In this document: positions 7,861 through 16,701 of the stretch, piece after piece
Layout of the letters: the number at the start of each line of letters is the position of its first letter
Position numbering within the stretch: the stretch's first letter is position 1
Source: Cryptosporangium sp044454545
GTDB lineage: Bacteria; Actinomycetota; Actinomycetes; Mycobacteriales; Cryptosporangiaceae
Reading direction: 5' to 3'
DNA length: 64,000 nucleotides
Assembly: GCF_044454545.1 (NCBI RefSeq)
Contig: NZ_JBITDV010000001.1
Coordinates: 248,001 to 312,000 of the forward strand
The notes under the pieces: model-generated
What the model saw: the letters and a program-made list of their open reading frames with translations, nothing else
Database searches by the model: none
Told to the model about the DNA's origin: nothing
Program-made: the position numbers and the translations under genes

Positions 7861-9933
7861 TCACGGCACCAGGATCGCGTTTCCCCAGGCTATGGCCGCG
7901 TCGGTGCCGCCGTCTTCGCAGTAGTAGTCCGAGCTGGCCGACACCGCCAGGCGGACCGTGCTCGCACCGGCCGGGAGCGAGATCATCAGCTGCTTGGGCG
8001 CTCCGGCGTAGAGCGTGTCTTCGGCGACCTGGTTGCCGTCGACCGTGACGATGTAGTGGAGCGAGCCGATGCCGCTGTCGTCGGCGCGGTCGTCGAGGCC
8101 GACGTAGGCCTGGAGGCTCCGGTACGAGCCCGGGATCTCGAAGTCGGCCCAGGCGGCGTCGCGGGCCTCGCCGTCGTAGGTGGTGCAGGCGGGTTTGATG
8201 CGGACGCTCTCGTTGTACTCGGTGCCGTTGATCTGGGCGCGGCCGCGGGAGACCGACGCGTCGTCGTCGCCCTTGTGCGCGTTGAGGAACTCGGCGCCGG
8301 TCGGCTTGTCGTCGCCACTGCCGACGACGAACGACGGGGACGCCGAGGGCGGCGCGGACGTTTTCGGGGTCGAGCCCTGGGCCAGCGGGGTGGGTGAGTC
8401 GTGAGTGCCGGGCTCGCCGTTGCCGTTCGTCAGCACGATGCCGACGATGATCGCGAGCAGCAGGATCACCGCGGCGGCGGCGCCCGGGATCAGGTACCGG
8501 CGGTACCGGGTCAGTGGGCCCGGCGGCGGGGGGCCTTCCGGGGCGCCCCACGGTGCCCCGCCACCGGCCGTCCCGCGGGGAGGAGGACCGGAGGGAAGGG
8601 CGCCGGTGGGGAGGGGGCCGGGGGGCAGGGCGGGCCGCGGGGGCGAGGCCACACCCGGCGCGAACGGCCCGGCAGCCCCAATCGGCCCGGCGGGCGCTCC
8701 GGGCGGGCCGGCGGCAGCGGAGCCCGGCGCGACGGGAGATCCCCCGGCCGCGAAGGAAGCGGGACCGGCAGGGGAAGCGGGGGCGACGGGCGAGCCCGGA
8801 GCGGCGGGGGAGCCCAAGCCCACCGGCCCGACGATCCCGCCGGGTACGCCCAGGGCGCCCGGGACCCCGGAGATCGGCGCCCCGGAGATCGGGGCGCCCG
8901 GGATCGGGGCGCCTACGGCCGGGGCGCCCGGGATCGGGGTGGCCGGGATCGGGGCTCCGGCTCTCCAGGCGGCGGCGCCCGCTCCAGGCACGAGGGCGTT
9001 CGGCGCCCCGGCGGGCAGCGGCTCCACCCGGGTCGGGTTCAGCGTCGCGGCCGGTCCGGTCAGGCCGGGGTTGGCGCGCATCAGGGTGGCCAGTGCCGCC
9101 GGGCTCGCGTCCGGGTTCCCCTCGACCAGCGGACGGAGCTGATCACGGGCCTCGGCCGACGTGAGCCGCTCGTCCGGCTCCTTGGCCAGCAGCCCGTCGA
9201 GCACCGGCCCGAGCGGACCGGCCTTCTCCGGCTCCCGGTGCGGAAGCGTCGCGCTCGCGAACAGGCCCGACAGTGCGTCGGTGGTGTCGAACGCGTCGAC
9301 CCCCTCGACCGCCGCGTACAACGTCGCCCCGAGGCCGAACAGGTCTCCGGACGCTCCGGCCGCGGCCCGCAGCACCCGCTCCGGCGCGATGAACCCGGGC
9401 GTCCCCATGACGACGCCCGGCAGCGTGCGCGACCCGACCCCGAGCACCGAGGCGATCGAGAAGTCGGTCAGCAGCACCGTGCCGTCGGGCTGCACCATCA
9501 CGTTCTCCGGCTTGACGTCCCGGTGCCAGACCCCGGCCTCGTGGGCGGCGTCCAGAGCGTCGAGCAGCATCAGGCCGATCCGGGCGACCAGTGCCACCGG
9601 CAGCGGCCCGGCGACGTTGACGACGTCGAACAGGGGCCGTCCCTGCACCAGCGGCATGACGATGAACGGCGTCCCGTGATCTTCGACCACGTCGTGCACC
9701 GCGACGATGTTCGGGTGGTTGAGCTTCCCGGCGGTCCGGGCCTCCCGCATCGCCCGATCGACCAGCTCGGCGCGTTCGACGTCGGTGCTGGTCGGCGGTA
9801 TGCGCAGCTCCTTGACCGCGACGGGGCGGTGCAGCCGCAGGTCGAAACCCCGCCAAACCACACCCATACCGCCCGAACCGATGACGGAATCGAGCCGGTA
9901 TCGCCCGTCCACGATCCGCCCTGGTGCGCTCAT
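7861..9933 (-). CDS. membrane-anchored serine/threonine protein kinase
   Basis: The 690-residue protein has an N-terminal Hanks-type kinase: glycine loop IGSGGMGVVW, Lys41 in VAVKEL, HRDVKPENV with catalytic Asp139, and GTPGFIAPE in the activation region. The DFG triplet reads DFS (157-159), an uncommon change. After about residue 300 comes a Pro/Ala/Gly-rich tether with GAPIPGAP-like repeats. A membrane span (about 478-500) follows, then an extracellular domain of about 190 residues with two Cys (PACTTY and DYYCED). That domain ends like the NPCBM carbohydrate-binding fold (SYRSLQAYVGLDD, MISLPAGASTVRLAV). It is probably an envelope sensor. The ATG follows GGGAG. Confidence 0.9.
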   Translation of the reverse strand: MSAPGRIVDGRYRLDSVIGSGGMGVVWRGFDLRLHRPVAVKELRIPPTSTDVERAELVDRAMREARTAGKLNHPNIVAVHDVVEDHGTPFIVMPLVQGRPLFDVVNVAGPLPVALVARIGLMLLDALDAAHEAGVWHRDVKPENVMVQPDGTVLLTDFSIASVLGVGSRTLPGVVMGTPGFIAPERVLRAAAGASGDLFGLGATLYAAVEGVDAFDTTDALSGLFASATLPHREPEKAGPLGPVLDGLLAKEPDERLTSAEARDQLRPLVEGNPDASPAALATLMRANPGLTGPAATLNPTRVEPLPAGAPNALVPGAGAAAWRAGAPIPATPIPGAPAVGAPIPGAPISGAPISGVPGALGVPGGIVGPVGLGSPAAPGSPVAPASPAGPASFAAGGSPVAPGSAAAGPPGAPAGPIGAAGPFAPGVASPPRPALPPGPLPTGALPSGPPPRGTAGGGAPWGAPEGPPPPGPLTRYRRYLIPGAAAAVILLLAIIVGIVLTNGNGEPGTHDSPTPLAQGSTPKTSAPPSASPSFVVGSGDDKPTGAEFLNAHKGDDDASVSRGRAQINGTEYNESVRIKPACTTYDGEARDAAWADFEIPGSYRSLQAYVGLDDRADDSGIGSLHYIVTVDGNQVAEDTLYAGAPKQLMISLPAGASTVRLAVSASSDYYCEDGGTDAAIAWGNAILVP
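8865..8965 (-). repeat. degenerate repeat encoding GAPIPGAP-like linker
   Basis: Within the kinase gene, a 15-18 base unit related to GGGGCGCCCGGGATC recurs about six times and encodes PIPGAPAVGAPIPGAPISG. It is part of the Pro-rich tether between the kinase domain and the membrane span, not a mobile repeat. Such repeats can change in number between strains. Confidence 0.7.
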
Positions 9934-9961
9934 GCTGCTGCTACTCCCTTACCGTCCGGCC

Positions 9962-9980
9962 AAGGCGACGGTATCGCCTT
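9962..9980 (-). terminator. short hairpin after pntB
   Basis: AAGGCGA (9962-9968) and TCGCCTT (9974-9980) are exact complements around a five-base loop. The hairpin sits between the pntB stop and the kinase start, both on the minus strand, so it most likely separates these two transcripts. It could also lie in the 5' leader of the kinase. Confidence 0.5.
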
Positions 9981-10025
9981 CCGCCTAACGGCTCGGTTCG
10001 CCGGACGACAGACCGGCCCGCCCGC

Positions 10026-11462
10026 TCAGTGGGTGCCGGCCGGCTCGCGCGACGGCGTCGTCGTGCTGGTGCTGGTCAGTGCCCGGATGATGTCTTCAAC
10101 GCGCGCTTTGGCGTCCCCGAAGAGCATTTGGGTGTTCTCGCGGAAGAAGAGCGGGTTCTGTACGCCGGCGTAGCCGGCCGCCATCGATCGTTTGAAGACG
10201 ACGACGTTCTCGGCCTCCCAGACGTGCAGCACCGGCATCCCGGCGATCGGGCTGGCCGGATCCTCGGCCGCGGACGGGTTGACGGTGTCGTTCGCGCCGA
10301 TCACCAGGACGACCGACGTGTCGGAGAAGTCGTCGTTGATCTCGTCCATCTCCAGGACGATGTCGTAGGGGACCTTGGCCTCGGCGAGCAGCACGTTCAT
10401 GTGACCGGGCAGACGTCCGGCGACCGGGTGGATGCCGAACCGGACCGCGACCCCGCGGTCGCGCAGCAGCCGGGTGAGCTCGGCGACCGGGTACTGGGCC
10501 TGGGCGACGGCCATGCCGTAGCCCGGGGTGATGATCACGGACGAGGCTGCGGCCAGCAGGTCGGCGGTGCCTTCCGCGGTGACCTCGCGGTGCTCGCCGT
10601 AGTCGGTGTCGGACGCGGGACCGGCGGCGATGCCGAACCCGCCGGCGATGACCGAGAGGAACGACCGGTTCATCGCCTGGCACATGATGTAGCTCAGGTA
10701 GGCACCGGACGAGCCGACCAGCGCGCCGGTGACGATCAGCAGGTCGTTGGAGAGCAGGAACCCGGAGGCCGCGGCGGCCCAGCCGGAGTAGCTGTTGAGC
10801 ATCGAGACGACGACCGGCATGTCGCCGCCGCCGATCGACGCGACCAGGTGCCAGCCGAGCACCAGCGCCAGCACGGTCAGCGCGATCAGCAGCCCGAGGC
10901 TCGGGGCGGCCACGAACCAGACCGTGAGCGCGACGAACACCACGAGCGCGCCGATGTTCAGCGCGTTCTTGCCCGGCAGCATCAGCGGGGCCGATTTGAT
11001 CCGGGCGCTCAGCTTGAGGAACGCGACGATCGAGCCGGTGAGCGTCACCGCGCCGATGAACACGCCGATCGCGACCTCGGCGTGGTGGATGCCGAGCAGC
11101 GAGCCGGTCAGTTCCTGGTGTTCCAGGTAGCCGTTCCAGCCGACCAGCACCGCGGCCAGGCCGACGAAGCTGTGCAGCAGTGCGATGAGCTCCGGCATGC
11201 CGGTCATCTCGACGACCCGGGCCCGCCAGAGGCCGATCCCGCCGCCGACCGCCATCGCCGCGAACAGCAGCGCGATGCTGTTGCCGTTGAGGTTGCGGTC
11301 GATCGCGAGCACGATCGTCGCGACCAGAGCGATGCCCATGCCGACGATGCCCGAGGTGGCGCCCGCGCGGGACGTCTCGTGTTTGGACAGGCCGGCCAGG
11401 CTGAGGATGAACAGCAGGGCGGCGAGCAGGTACGCGGCCTGCGCCGCGGAGGTGACCGTCAT
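10026..11462 (-). CDS. pntB: NAD(P) transhydrogenase subunit beta
   Basis: PntB is the proton-translocating membrane subunit with the NADP(H)-binding domain III. Together with PntA it drives hydride transfer from NADH to NADP+ using the proton gradient, supplying NADPH. The 478 residues match the family. Several N-terminal helices run to about residue 270. The Rossmann domain follows with VIITPGYGMAVAQAQYPV, then GIHPVAGRLPGHMNVLLAEA and VLVIGANDTVNP, all signature NADP-site motifs. It starts 17 bases after the pntA stop on the same strand, so the two form an operon. Confidence 0.97.
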   Translation of the reverse strand: MTVTSAAQAAYLLAALLFILSLAGLSKHETSRAGATSGIVGMGIALVATIVLAIDRNLNGNSIALLFAAMAVGGGIGLWRARVVEMTGMPELIALLHSFVGLAAVLVGWNGYLEHQELTGSLLGIHHAEVAIGVFIGAVTLTGSIVAFLKLSARIKSAPLMLPGKNALNIGALVVFVALTVWFVAAPSLGLLIALTVLALVLGWHLVASIGGGDMPVVVSMLNSYSGWAAAASGFLLSNDLLIVTGALVGSSGAYLSYIMCQAMNRSFLSVIAGGFGIAAGPASDTDYGEHREVTAEGTADLLAAASSVIITPGYGMAVAQAQYPVAELTRLLRDRGVAVRFGIHPVAGRLPGHMNVLLAEAKVPYDIVLEMDEINDDFSDTSVVLVIGANDTVNPSAAEDPASPIAGMPVLHVWEAENVVVFKRSMAAGYAGVQNPLFFRENTQMLFGDAKARVEDIIRALTSTSTTTPSREPAGTH

Positions 11463-11479
11463 GTCAGCTCCCCTTCCGA

Positions 11480-13165
11480 TCAGCTACGGGAGAACATGCC
11501 GAGCATGCGGCGGGTCACGGCGAAGCCGCCGACGATGTTGATGCTGGCCAGCAGAATGGCGATAGCCGCCAGGACCGTGACCGACACGTCGTCGTGGCCG
11601 ATTTGGAGCAACGCCCCCACCACGATGATTCCGGAGATCGCGTTCGTCACCGACATCAGCGGCGTGTGCAGCGCGTGGTGGACGTTGCCGATCACGTAGT
11701 ACCCGATCACGATCGCCAGCACGAACACCGTGAAGTGCGCGGTGAGCGCGGCCGGGGCGAACGCCACGATCACGAACAGCGCGACCGCGGCGAGCGCGGC
11801 CGGGACGAGCCGGCGGACGGGGCTCTTCGCCGGGGGCGCGGCCGGTTTCACCGGCTCCGGCGGCTTCGCGGCCGCGGGGGCCGCGCTCACCGCCACCGGG
11901 GGCGGCGGCCAGGTCTTCTCGCCGTCGCGCACGACGGTCATCGACCGCTGGACGATGTCGTCGAAGTCCAGGACGAGCACGCCGTCCGCGGCCGGGGTCA
12001 GCAGCTTCATCAGGTTGACGAGGTTCGTGCCGAACAGCTGCGAGGCCTGCGCGGGCAGGCGGCTGGCGAGGTCGGTGTAGCCGATGATCGTCACGCCGTT
12101 GTCGGTGACGACCGCGCGACCGGCGACGCTCCCGGCGACGTTGCCACCCTGGGCGGTGGCCATGTCGACGACCACGCTGCCGGCCTTCATCGAGGCCACG
12201 TGCTCGGCGGTGAGCAGCAGCGGTGCCGGGCGTCCGGGGATCAGCGCGGTCGTGATCACGATGTCGACGTCGGCGGCCTGGGCCGCGTAGAGGGCCGCGG
12301 CGGCGCGGTCGTAATCCTCCGAGGTCGCCTTCGCGTACCCGTCGGTGGACGCCGCGACCTCGACGTCGACCGGGAGGAACGCACCGCCCAGCGACCCGAC
12401 CTGCTCGGCGACCTCGGGGCGCGGGTCGGTGGCCCGGACCACCGCGCCGAGGCTGTTCGCGGCCGCGATCGCCGCCAGACCGGCCACGCCGGCGCCGGCG
12501 ACCAGGACCTTCGCGGGCGGCACCTTGCCCGCCGCGGTGACCTGCCCGGTGAAGAACCGGCCGAACGCGTGCGCGGCCTCGATGACGGCGCGGTAGCCCG
12601 CGATGTTGGCCATCGACGACAGGACGTCCATCGACTGCGCGCGGGAGATGCGCGGGACCGCGTCCATGGCCAGCACCGTGATCGGGCGGGTCGTCAGCGA
12701 GTCCAGCAACGCGGGGTTGGTGGCCGGGCTGACCAGCGAGACGAGCGTCGCGCCGTCGGCCACGGTCGCGATCTCCTGCGGCGACGGCGCGTTGACCTTG
12801 AGGAGGATCTCGGACTGCCAGACCTCGGCCGGGTCGCCGATCCGCGCTCCGGCGTCCACGTACGCCTCGTCGGAGAAGCTCGCGGCCGCACCGGCACCGG
12901 CCTCGACGACCACGTCGTACCCGAGCGCGAGAAGCTGTCTGACCGTGGCGGGCGTCCCGGCGACGCGGGTCTCGCCGGCCGCGGATTCGGTCACGATTCC
13001 CAGGGTCTGAGGGCGGAGCGTCTCCCCGCGGACGGGCTCGCTCCCACTCGACGACTGCGCTGTCGGTTCCAACGGGCGTCCTTCCTCGTCGGCACTGAGC
13101 TCTGCCGCCGGAAACTCAGCCGCCGTACTGCGGCCCGTGGCGGGCGCGGCTGATTCCGATGGCAC
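11480..13165 (-). CDS. pntA: NAD(P) transhydrogenase subunit alpha (soluble and membrane parts fused)
   Basis: The 561-residue protein carries the NAD(H)-binding domain I and the short membrane segment in one chain, as in E. coli PntA; many actinobacteria split these. LVAGAGVAGLAAIAAANSLG (about residue 223) is the NAD-binding fold, and ATDPRPEVAEQVGSLG follows it. A Pro/Ala-rich linker is followed by four C-terminal helices (FTVFVLAIVIGYYVIGNVHH). The first 44 residues are Ser/Ala/Glu-rich and absent from usual PntA, whose N-terminus would be about RPQTLGIVTES. The GTG at 13165 has only a weak ribosome site, but no better in-frame start was seen nearer the conserved region. Confidence 0.95.
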   Translation of the reverse strand: MPSESAAPATGRSTAAEFPAAELSADEEGRPLEPTAQSSSGSEPVRGETLRPQTLGIVTESAAGETRVAGTPATVRQLLALGYDVVVEAGAGAAASFSDEAYVDAGARIGDPAEVWQSEILLKVNAPSPQEIATVADGATLVSLVSPATNPALLDSLTTRPITVLAMDAVPRISRAQSMDVLSSMANIAGYRAVIEAAHAFGRFFTGQVTAAGKVPPAKVLVAGAGVAGLAAIAAANSLGAVVRATDPRPEVAEQVGSLGGAFLPVDVEVAASTDGYAKATSEDYDRAAAALYAAQAADVDIVITTALIPGRPAPLLLTAEHVASMKAGSVVVDMATAQGGNVAGSVAGRAVVTDNGVTIIGYTDLASRLPAQASQLFGTNLVNLMKLLTPAADGVLVLDFDDIVQRSMTVVRDGEKTWPPPPVAVSAAPAAAKPPEPVKPAAPPAKSPVRRLVPAALAAVALFVIVAFAPAALTAHFTVFVLAIVIGYYVIGNVHHALHTPLMSVTNAISGIIVVGALLQIGHDDVSVTVLAAIAILLASINIVGGFAVTRRMLGMFSRS

Positions 13166-13314
13166 CGATCAGCGCGGCGACCACGACCTGCGGAATGCTT
13201 ACACGGATTCTCCGGGCTCGAATACCGATGTAACGAACGCCTCAGGGAGATCGGTTCGTGAGTGGGACTCTCGATCAATTCAGACTAACGAACATGACAA
13301 AAAATGACGGCCGA

Positions 13315-13569
13315 TCAGGACACCGAGTCCTCACCGGGCTCGCGGCCGGGGCCGGAATCGTCGCCGGTGCTGCGGATCCACAGATCCTCGGCGATGAAGA
13401 ACTCCAGCAGAGAGGCGATCTCCGCCGGGGAATCGCCTTCGACCACGATCTGGTCATTGATCTTGATCGTGACGTCGTTGATCAGTTCGAGTGTGCGGAT
13501 CTCCGGGGTCGCCTGCATTAAGACGGCGATCACCTGGGTCAGGCTGGCATCGTCGAACGCGCGCTCCAT
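13315..13569 (-). CDS. small acidic hypothetical protein
   Basis: The 84-residue protein starts at an ATG with AGAGG upstream. It is predicted to be mostly helical with a strand pair (LELINDVTIKINDQIVVEG) and an acidic tail (ADD-like residues to the end). There is no Cys and no membrane segment. It is on the same strand as pntA (149 bases downstream of this gene) and the winged-helix gene (63 bases upstream). I do not recognise the family. Confidence 0.6.
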   Translation of the reverse strand: MERAFDDASLTQVIAVLMQATPEIRTLELINDVTIKINDQIVVEGDSPAEIASLLEFFIAEDLWIRSTGDDSGPGREPGEDSVS

Positions 13570-13632
13570 GAATGCTGTCCTCTCGCTGGACGGTCCGAGA
13601 AGACAGAGCGGCGAGCGCGGGCGTTGATACCG

Positions 13633-14229
13633 TCAGTCGACGCCGGGCAGCACGGCGACCCGGTCGGCGTGGTCCAGGCGGTAGCCGACGCCCCGGATCG
13701 TCACGATGCTGGGGCCGGTGCCCGAGAGCTTCGCGCGGAGCCGCCGCACGTGGACGTCGATCGTCCGTTCGCTGGAACGGAAGCGGGTGCCCCAGACCGC
13801 GTCGATGAGCTGGCGGCGGCTGAACACCTGCCGCGGGTGGCGGGCCAGGTACGAGAGCAGGTCGAACTCACGCCGGGTGAGCGTGAGGTCGTTCCCGTCC
13901 TGTACCGCCACCCGGCGTCCGGCCAGGATCCGCAGCGGAGCCTTCCGCTCGTCCGGCCCGTCGAGCCTCTCCGGCCCACCCGATCCACTGGGCCTGCTGG
14001 GGCCGCTCGGCGACGGCAGGAGCGGCGCGTCCCCGAATCCCAGGGAGACGTTCGCGCTGACCGCGGTGTCCGACGTGCGGGCGTGTGCGGCGAGGAGGTC
14101 GCTGATCTCCGCGCACAGCGCCGAGGCGATCCCGGTGGCCTCTCCGCCGGTGAGGTCGATCTCGACCAGCACCCGCGCGGCGGGTTTTCCCGTGGATGGG
14201 TCCACGTCGAGCTCCGCGTGCGCCGTCAT
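13633..14229 (-). CDS. winged-helix transcriptional regulator (OmpR/PhoB-type DNA-binding domain, no receiver)
   Basis: The C-terminal ~95 residues are an OmpR/PhoB trans_reg_C domain: LTLTRREFDLLSYLARHPRQ, VFSRRQLIDAVWG, then TIDVHVRRLRAKLSG and IVTIRGVGYRLD. The N-terminal half is not a receiver: it lacks the acidic pocket and the phospho-Asp. Instead it holds a small alpha/beta region (VLVEIDLTGGEATGIASAL) and a Pro/Ser/Gly-rich linker. This layout is an orphan regulator not controlled by phosphorylation of its own Asp. The ATG follows AGGAGG at 10 bases. A TTAGG-CCAC-CCTAA palindrome lies 35 bases upstream of the start. Confidence 0.88.
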   Translation of the reverse strand: MTAHAELDVDPSTGKPAARVLVEIDLTGGEATGIASALCAEISDLLAAHARTSDTAVSANVSLGFGDAPLLPSPSGPSRPSGSGGPERLDGPDERKAPLRILAGRRVAVQDGNDLTLTRREFDLLSYLARHPRQVFSRRQLIDAVWGTRFRSSERTIDVHVRRLRAKLSGTGPSIVTIRGVGYRLDHADRVAVLPGVD

Positions 14230-14263
14230 CGAGTTCCGTCCTCCTGCCGAACAGACGTCCTGC

Positions 14264-14277
14264 TTAGGCCACCCTAA
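14264..14277. promoter_or_regulatory. TTAGG-CCAC-CCTAA palindrome
   Basis: Five-base arms TTAGG and CCTAA separated by four bases lie between the winged-helix gene start (14229) and the phoD stop (14328). The arms match the half-sites of DtxR/IdeR iron boxes, but the spacing is shorter than the 19-base consensus, so the regulator is uncertain. It is suitably placed to control the winged-helix gene. Confidence 0.35.
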
Positions 14278-14327
14278 TCAGGTCCCGCCACTTCGCGCTG
14301 CCGTGCACCACCTACCCTCACGCTCAC

Positions 14328-15926
14328 TCACGCGGGCGTGAGCCCGGGTTGGCCCGCGACCGTGGCCCACGACGCGGTGGTCGTCACCGGTGACGACCGG
14401 ACCGCGATCGAGTCGACCGTGCGCGCTTCCGCCAGCCAACGCTCCGGCGTCACGTCGAACCGGAGGTAGCCCCGCCGCGAACCGTCGAAGTACCGCACGT
14501 GCGGATTGAGCGACGGGTTCGCGGACTTGAGGGGCGCGTCGAACGCGGCCGGGAAGTCCGAGCTGACGCTCGTGGCGGTGAACTCCACCGCGACCGGCGC
14601 CGACGCCAGGTCGTCGCGGTTGATCCGCAGATCGGAGAACCAGGACGAGTGGATGTCGCCGGCCAGCACGACCGGGTTGGCGATCGTTCGCGCGGCCAGG
14701 AAGTTCAGCAGCCGGGCCCGGGCCGGGTCGTAGCCGTCCCACTGGTCGAGGTTCGCGATCGGCGGTAGCGGGTGCGCGGCGTCGAGGAAGTTCGGGAACC
14801 GGATCTGGCTCATCATCACCTGCTGCGCGATGACGTTCCACCGGGCGTGTGACCCGGCCAGCTCCGAGAACAGCCACTTCTCCTGGGCCGAACCGGTCAG
14901 CGTCCCGGTGGTGTTGCCCAGGCCGGACGCTATCGGCCCGAAGTCCGACGCGGTGCCGGGCGGCTGGTCGGTGCGGTACTGCCGGGTGTCGAGGACCGCG
15001 ATCCGGGCCAGCCGGCCGAAGTCGAACCGCCGGTGGAACCGGTAACCGGGCGAGCCGGGGCGCACCGGGCGGCGCAGCGGCAGGTGTTCGTAGTACGCCT
15101 GGTACGCGACCGCACGCTGGGCGGCGAACAGCGAGGGCGACTGGTACTTCGGCGTGTTCAGATCGTCGATCTCGTCCAGCAGCCCGGCGTAGTTGTTCTC
15201 GACCTCGTGGTCGTCGGGCGTGAGGATCCACGGGAACGCCGCGTGGGCGGCCCGGAGGGCCGGGTCGGTCTTGTAGAGCGCGTGGCGCGCGCGGTAGTCG
15301 GCGAGCGTGCGCAGCTGGTCGAGCCCGGCGGTCTGGGGCAGCGTGTGCATGCGGTCGGCGTAGAGGCTCTTCGGGTCGTACTCGTAGATGTAGTCGCCGA
15401 GGTGCAGGACGACGTCGAGGTCCTCGGCGGCGAGCCCGTCGTAGGCGGGCCAGTAGCCGTTCTGGTAGTCCTGGCAGTTGACGACGCCGATCCGCAGCCG
15501 GTCGACCTGGGCCGAGTAGCCCGGCGCGGTGCGGGTGCGGGCGACCGGGCTCAGGTGACCCGCGGCCCGGAACCGGTACCAGTACTGGCGGCCCGGCCGC
15601 AGGCCGCGGACGTCGACGTGCACCGAGTGGGCGAGGCCGGGGTGCGCGGCCGCGGTGCCGTGCCGCACCACGTCACGGAACCGGGCGTCGGTCGCGACCT
15701 GCCACTCGACCGGGATCGGCCGGCCGGGCAGCGAACCGGCGTTGAGCGGGTCGTTGACCAGGCGGGTCCAGAGCACGACCCCGTCCGGGAGCGGGTCGCC
15801 GCTGGCCACGCCCAGCCCGAACGGATCGGAGGTAAGGGGAGCGGCGTGGGCGCTCCGCACATCGGCGAGCTGGAGCAGCGCGGCACTCGCGGCGGTACCC
15901 AGCAGGAAACGTCGGCGATTGATCAT
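14328..15926 (-). CDS. phoD: secreted alkaline phosphatase D (PhoD family), Tat substrate
   Basis: This 532-residue Ca2+/Fe3+-dependent phosphodiesterase/phosphatase releases phosphate from organic phosphoesters outside the cell. The N-terminus NRRRFLLGTAASAALLQL ending in AHA is a twin-arginine signal peptide. The mature part has the PhoD N-terminal Ig-like domain (FGLGVASGDPLPDGVVLWTRL). The metallophosphatase core follows: GVVNCQDYQNG, LHLGDYIYEY, TPDDHEVENNYAG and a late VLAGDIHSSW. Its ATG shares one base with the preceding stop (TGATG) and has GGAGG before it, so it is translationally coupled to the desaturase-like gene. PhoD genes are commonly PhoP-regulated; I did not find a clear PHO box. 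Confidence 0.94.
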   Translation of the reverse strand: MINRRRFLLGTAASAALLQLADVRSAHAAPLTSDPFGLGVASGDPLPDGVVLWTRLVNDPLNAGSLPGRPIPVEWQVATDARFRDVVRHGTAAAHPGLAHSVHVDVRGLRPGRQYWYRFRAAGHLSPVARTRTAPGYSAQVDRLRIGVVNCQDYQNGYWPAYDGLAAEDLDVVLHLGDYIYEYDPKSLYADRMHTLPQTAGLDQLRTLADYRARHALYKTDPALRAAHAAFPWILTPDDHEVENNYAGLLDEIDDLNTPKYQSPSLFAAQRAVAYQAYYEHLPLRRPVRPGSPGYRFHRRFDFGRLARIAVLDTRQYRTDQPPGTASDFGPIASGLGNTTGTLTGSAQEKWLFSELAGSHARWNVIAQQVMMSQIRFPNFLDAAHPLPPIANLDQWDGYDPARARLLNFLAARTIANPVVLAGDIHSSWFSDLRINRDDLASAPVAVEFTATSVSSDFPAAFDAPLKSANPSLNPHVRYFDGSRRGYLRFDVTPERWLAEARTVDSIAVRSSPVTTTASWATVAGQPGLTPA

Positions 15927-16603
15927 CAATGCCTCCGAACACCAGGGGAGTAGACAGTCAGTGTTCCCGCGGACACGGGCCCGCGGAGCTGTTTGCCGAC
16001 GGCACTGAACCAGCCGTCGTGACAGGTGTCGCCGTCGGCGACGAACGCGGCCGCGTGCACGACGACGATTGCCAGGGCGTCCACCCGGAACTGACGCAGG
16101 GAACGACGGCGGACCCGGTCGAGGAGCAGGCCGGCGACGGTGTCGGGCCGGTCGCTGCGCCGCGCGAGCGCGGCCCAGGCGCGGGACGGCAGGACCGTGA
16201 GCAGCACGGACGCGACCTCGGCCAGGTACAGGCCGCCGAACAGCCGCAGGTAGTACCCGGGCGCGTGCGACGCCCAGCTGCCGGCCGTGTAGATCTCGGT
16301 GCGCTCCCGCGGCGTCCGGCTGTACCGGTGGTGCACCAGGTGACCGGCCTTGAGCAGCGCGAACGGCGCGCCGTAGCCGATCGCGAGCACCCGGCCCCAC
16401 GCGTCGTTGGCGCGCCGGCCGGGGAGCAGGCCGCCGTGGATGGCCTCGTGCAGCAGCGACCACAGCGGGGTGGTGAGCAGCGTCAGCGGAACGAGCGCGT
16501 ATCCCCAGGTGGGGCTGGCTCTCAGGCCCAGCGGGACGAGCCCGAGCCCGGCGGCCGGCACGGCGACCGCGGCGGCGGTCAGGACCGCGGACAGTCGTCG
16601 CAT
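15926..16603 (-). CDS. fatty acid desaturase-like membrane protein
   Basis: About 225 residues with several hydrophobic helices and two histidine boxes, HEAIH and HLVHH followed by RYS, as in membrane di-iron desaturases and hydroxylases. The third box expected near the C-terminus (H-x-x-H-H) is not evident: the tail has a single ADGDTCHDGW. The protein is also shorter than most family members (300 or more), so activity is uncertain. I use the ATG at 16603; GTGs at 16612 and 16636 are possible. It overlaps phoD by one base and is the first gene of that pair. Confidence 0.78.
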   Translation of the reverse strand: MRRLSAVLTAAAVAVPAAGLGLVPLGLRASPTWGYALVPLTLLTTPLWSLLHEAIHGGLLPGRRANDAWGRVLAIGYGAPFALLKAGHLVHHRYSRTPRERTEIYTAGSWASHAPGYYLRLFGGLYLAEVASVLLTVLPSRAWAALARRSDRPDTVAGLLLDRVRRRSLRQFRVDALAIVVVHAAAFVADGDTCHDGWFSAVGKQLRGPVSAGTLTVYSPGVRRH

Positions 16604-16667
16604 GCCGCGCACGGTACGGAGTCCAGCTGACCGCACGCCGAAGCGCAGGTGAAAGCTTAAGACCTCA

Positions 16668-16692
16668 CCTAACGGGCAAAACGGGTGTTAGG
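16668..16692. promoter_or_regulatory. CCTAAC / GTTAGG inverted repeat before the MMPL gene
   Basis: Six-base arms CCTAAC (16668-16673) and GTTAGG (16687-16692) face each other across 13 bases. The right arm runs into the G-rich ribosome binding site of the MMPL gene at 16702. A protein bound here could block both transcription and translation initiation. No regulator gene is adjacent. Confidence 0.35.
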
Positions 16693-16701
16693 GGGTGTGT
16701 C

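Noticed and set aside
8865..8965. Regularly spaced repeats that resemble a CRISPR array at first sight.
   Set aside because: Units are contiguous, in frame with the kinase and encode GAPIP repeats; there are no spacers of constant length and no cas genes.
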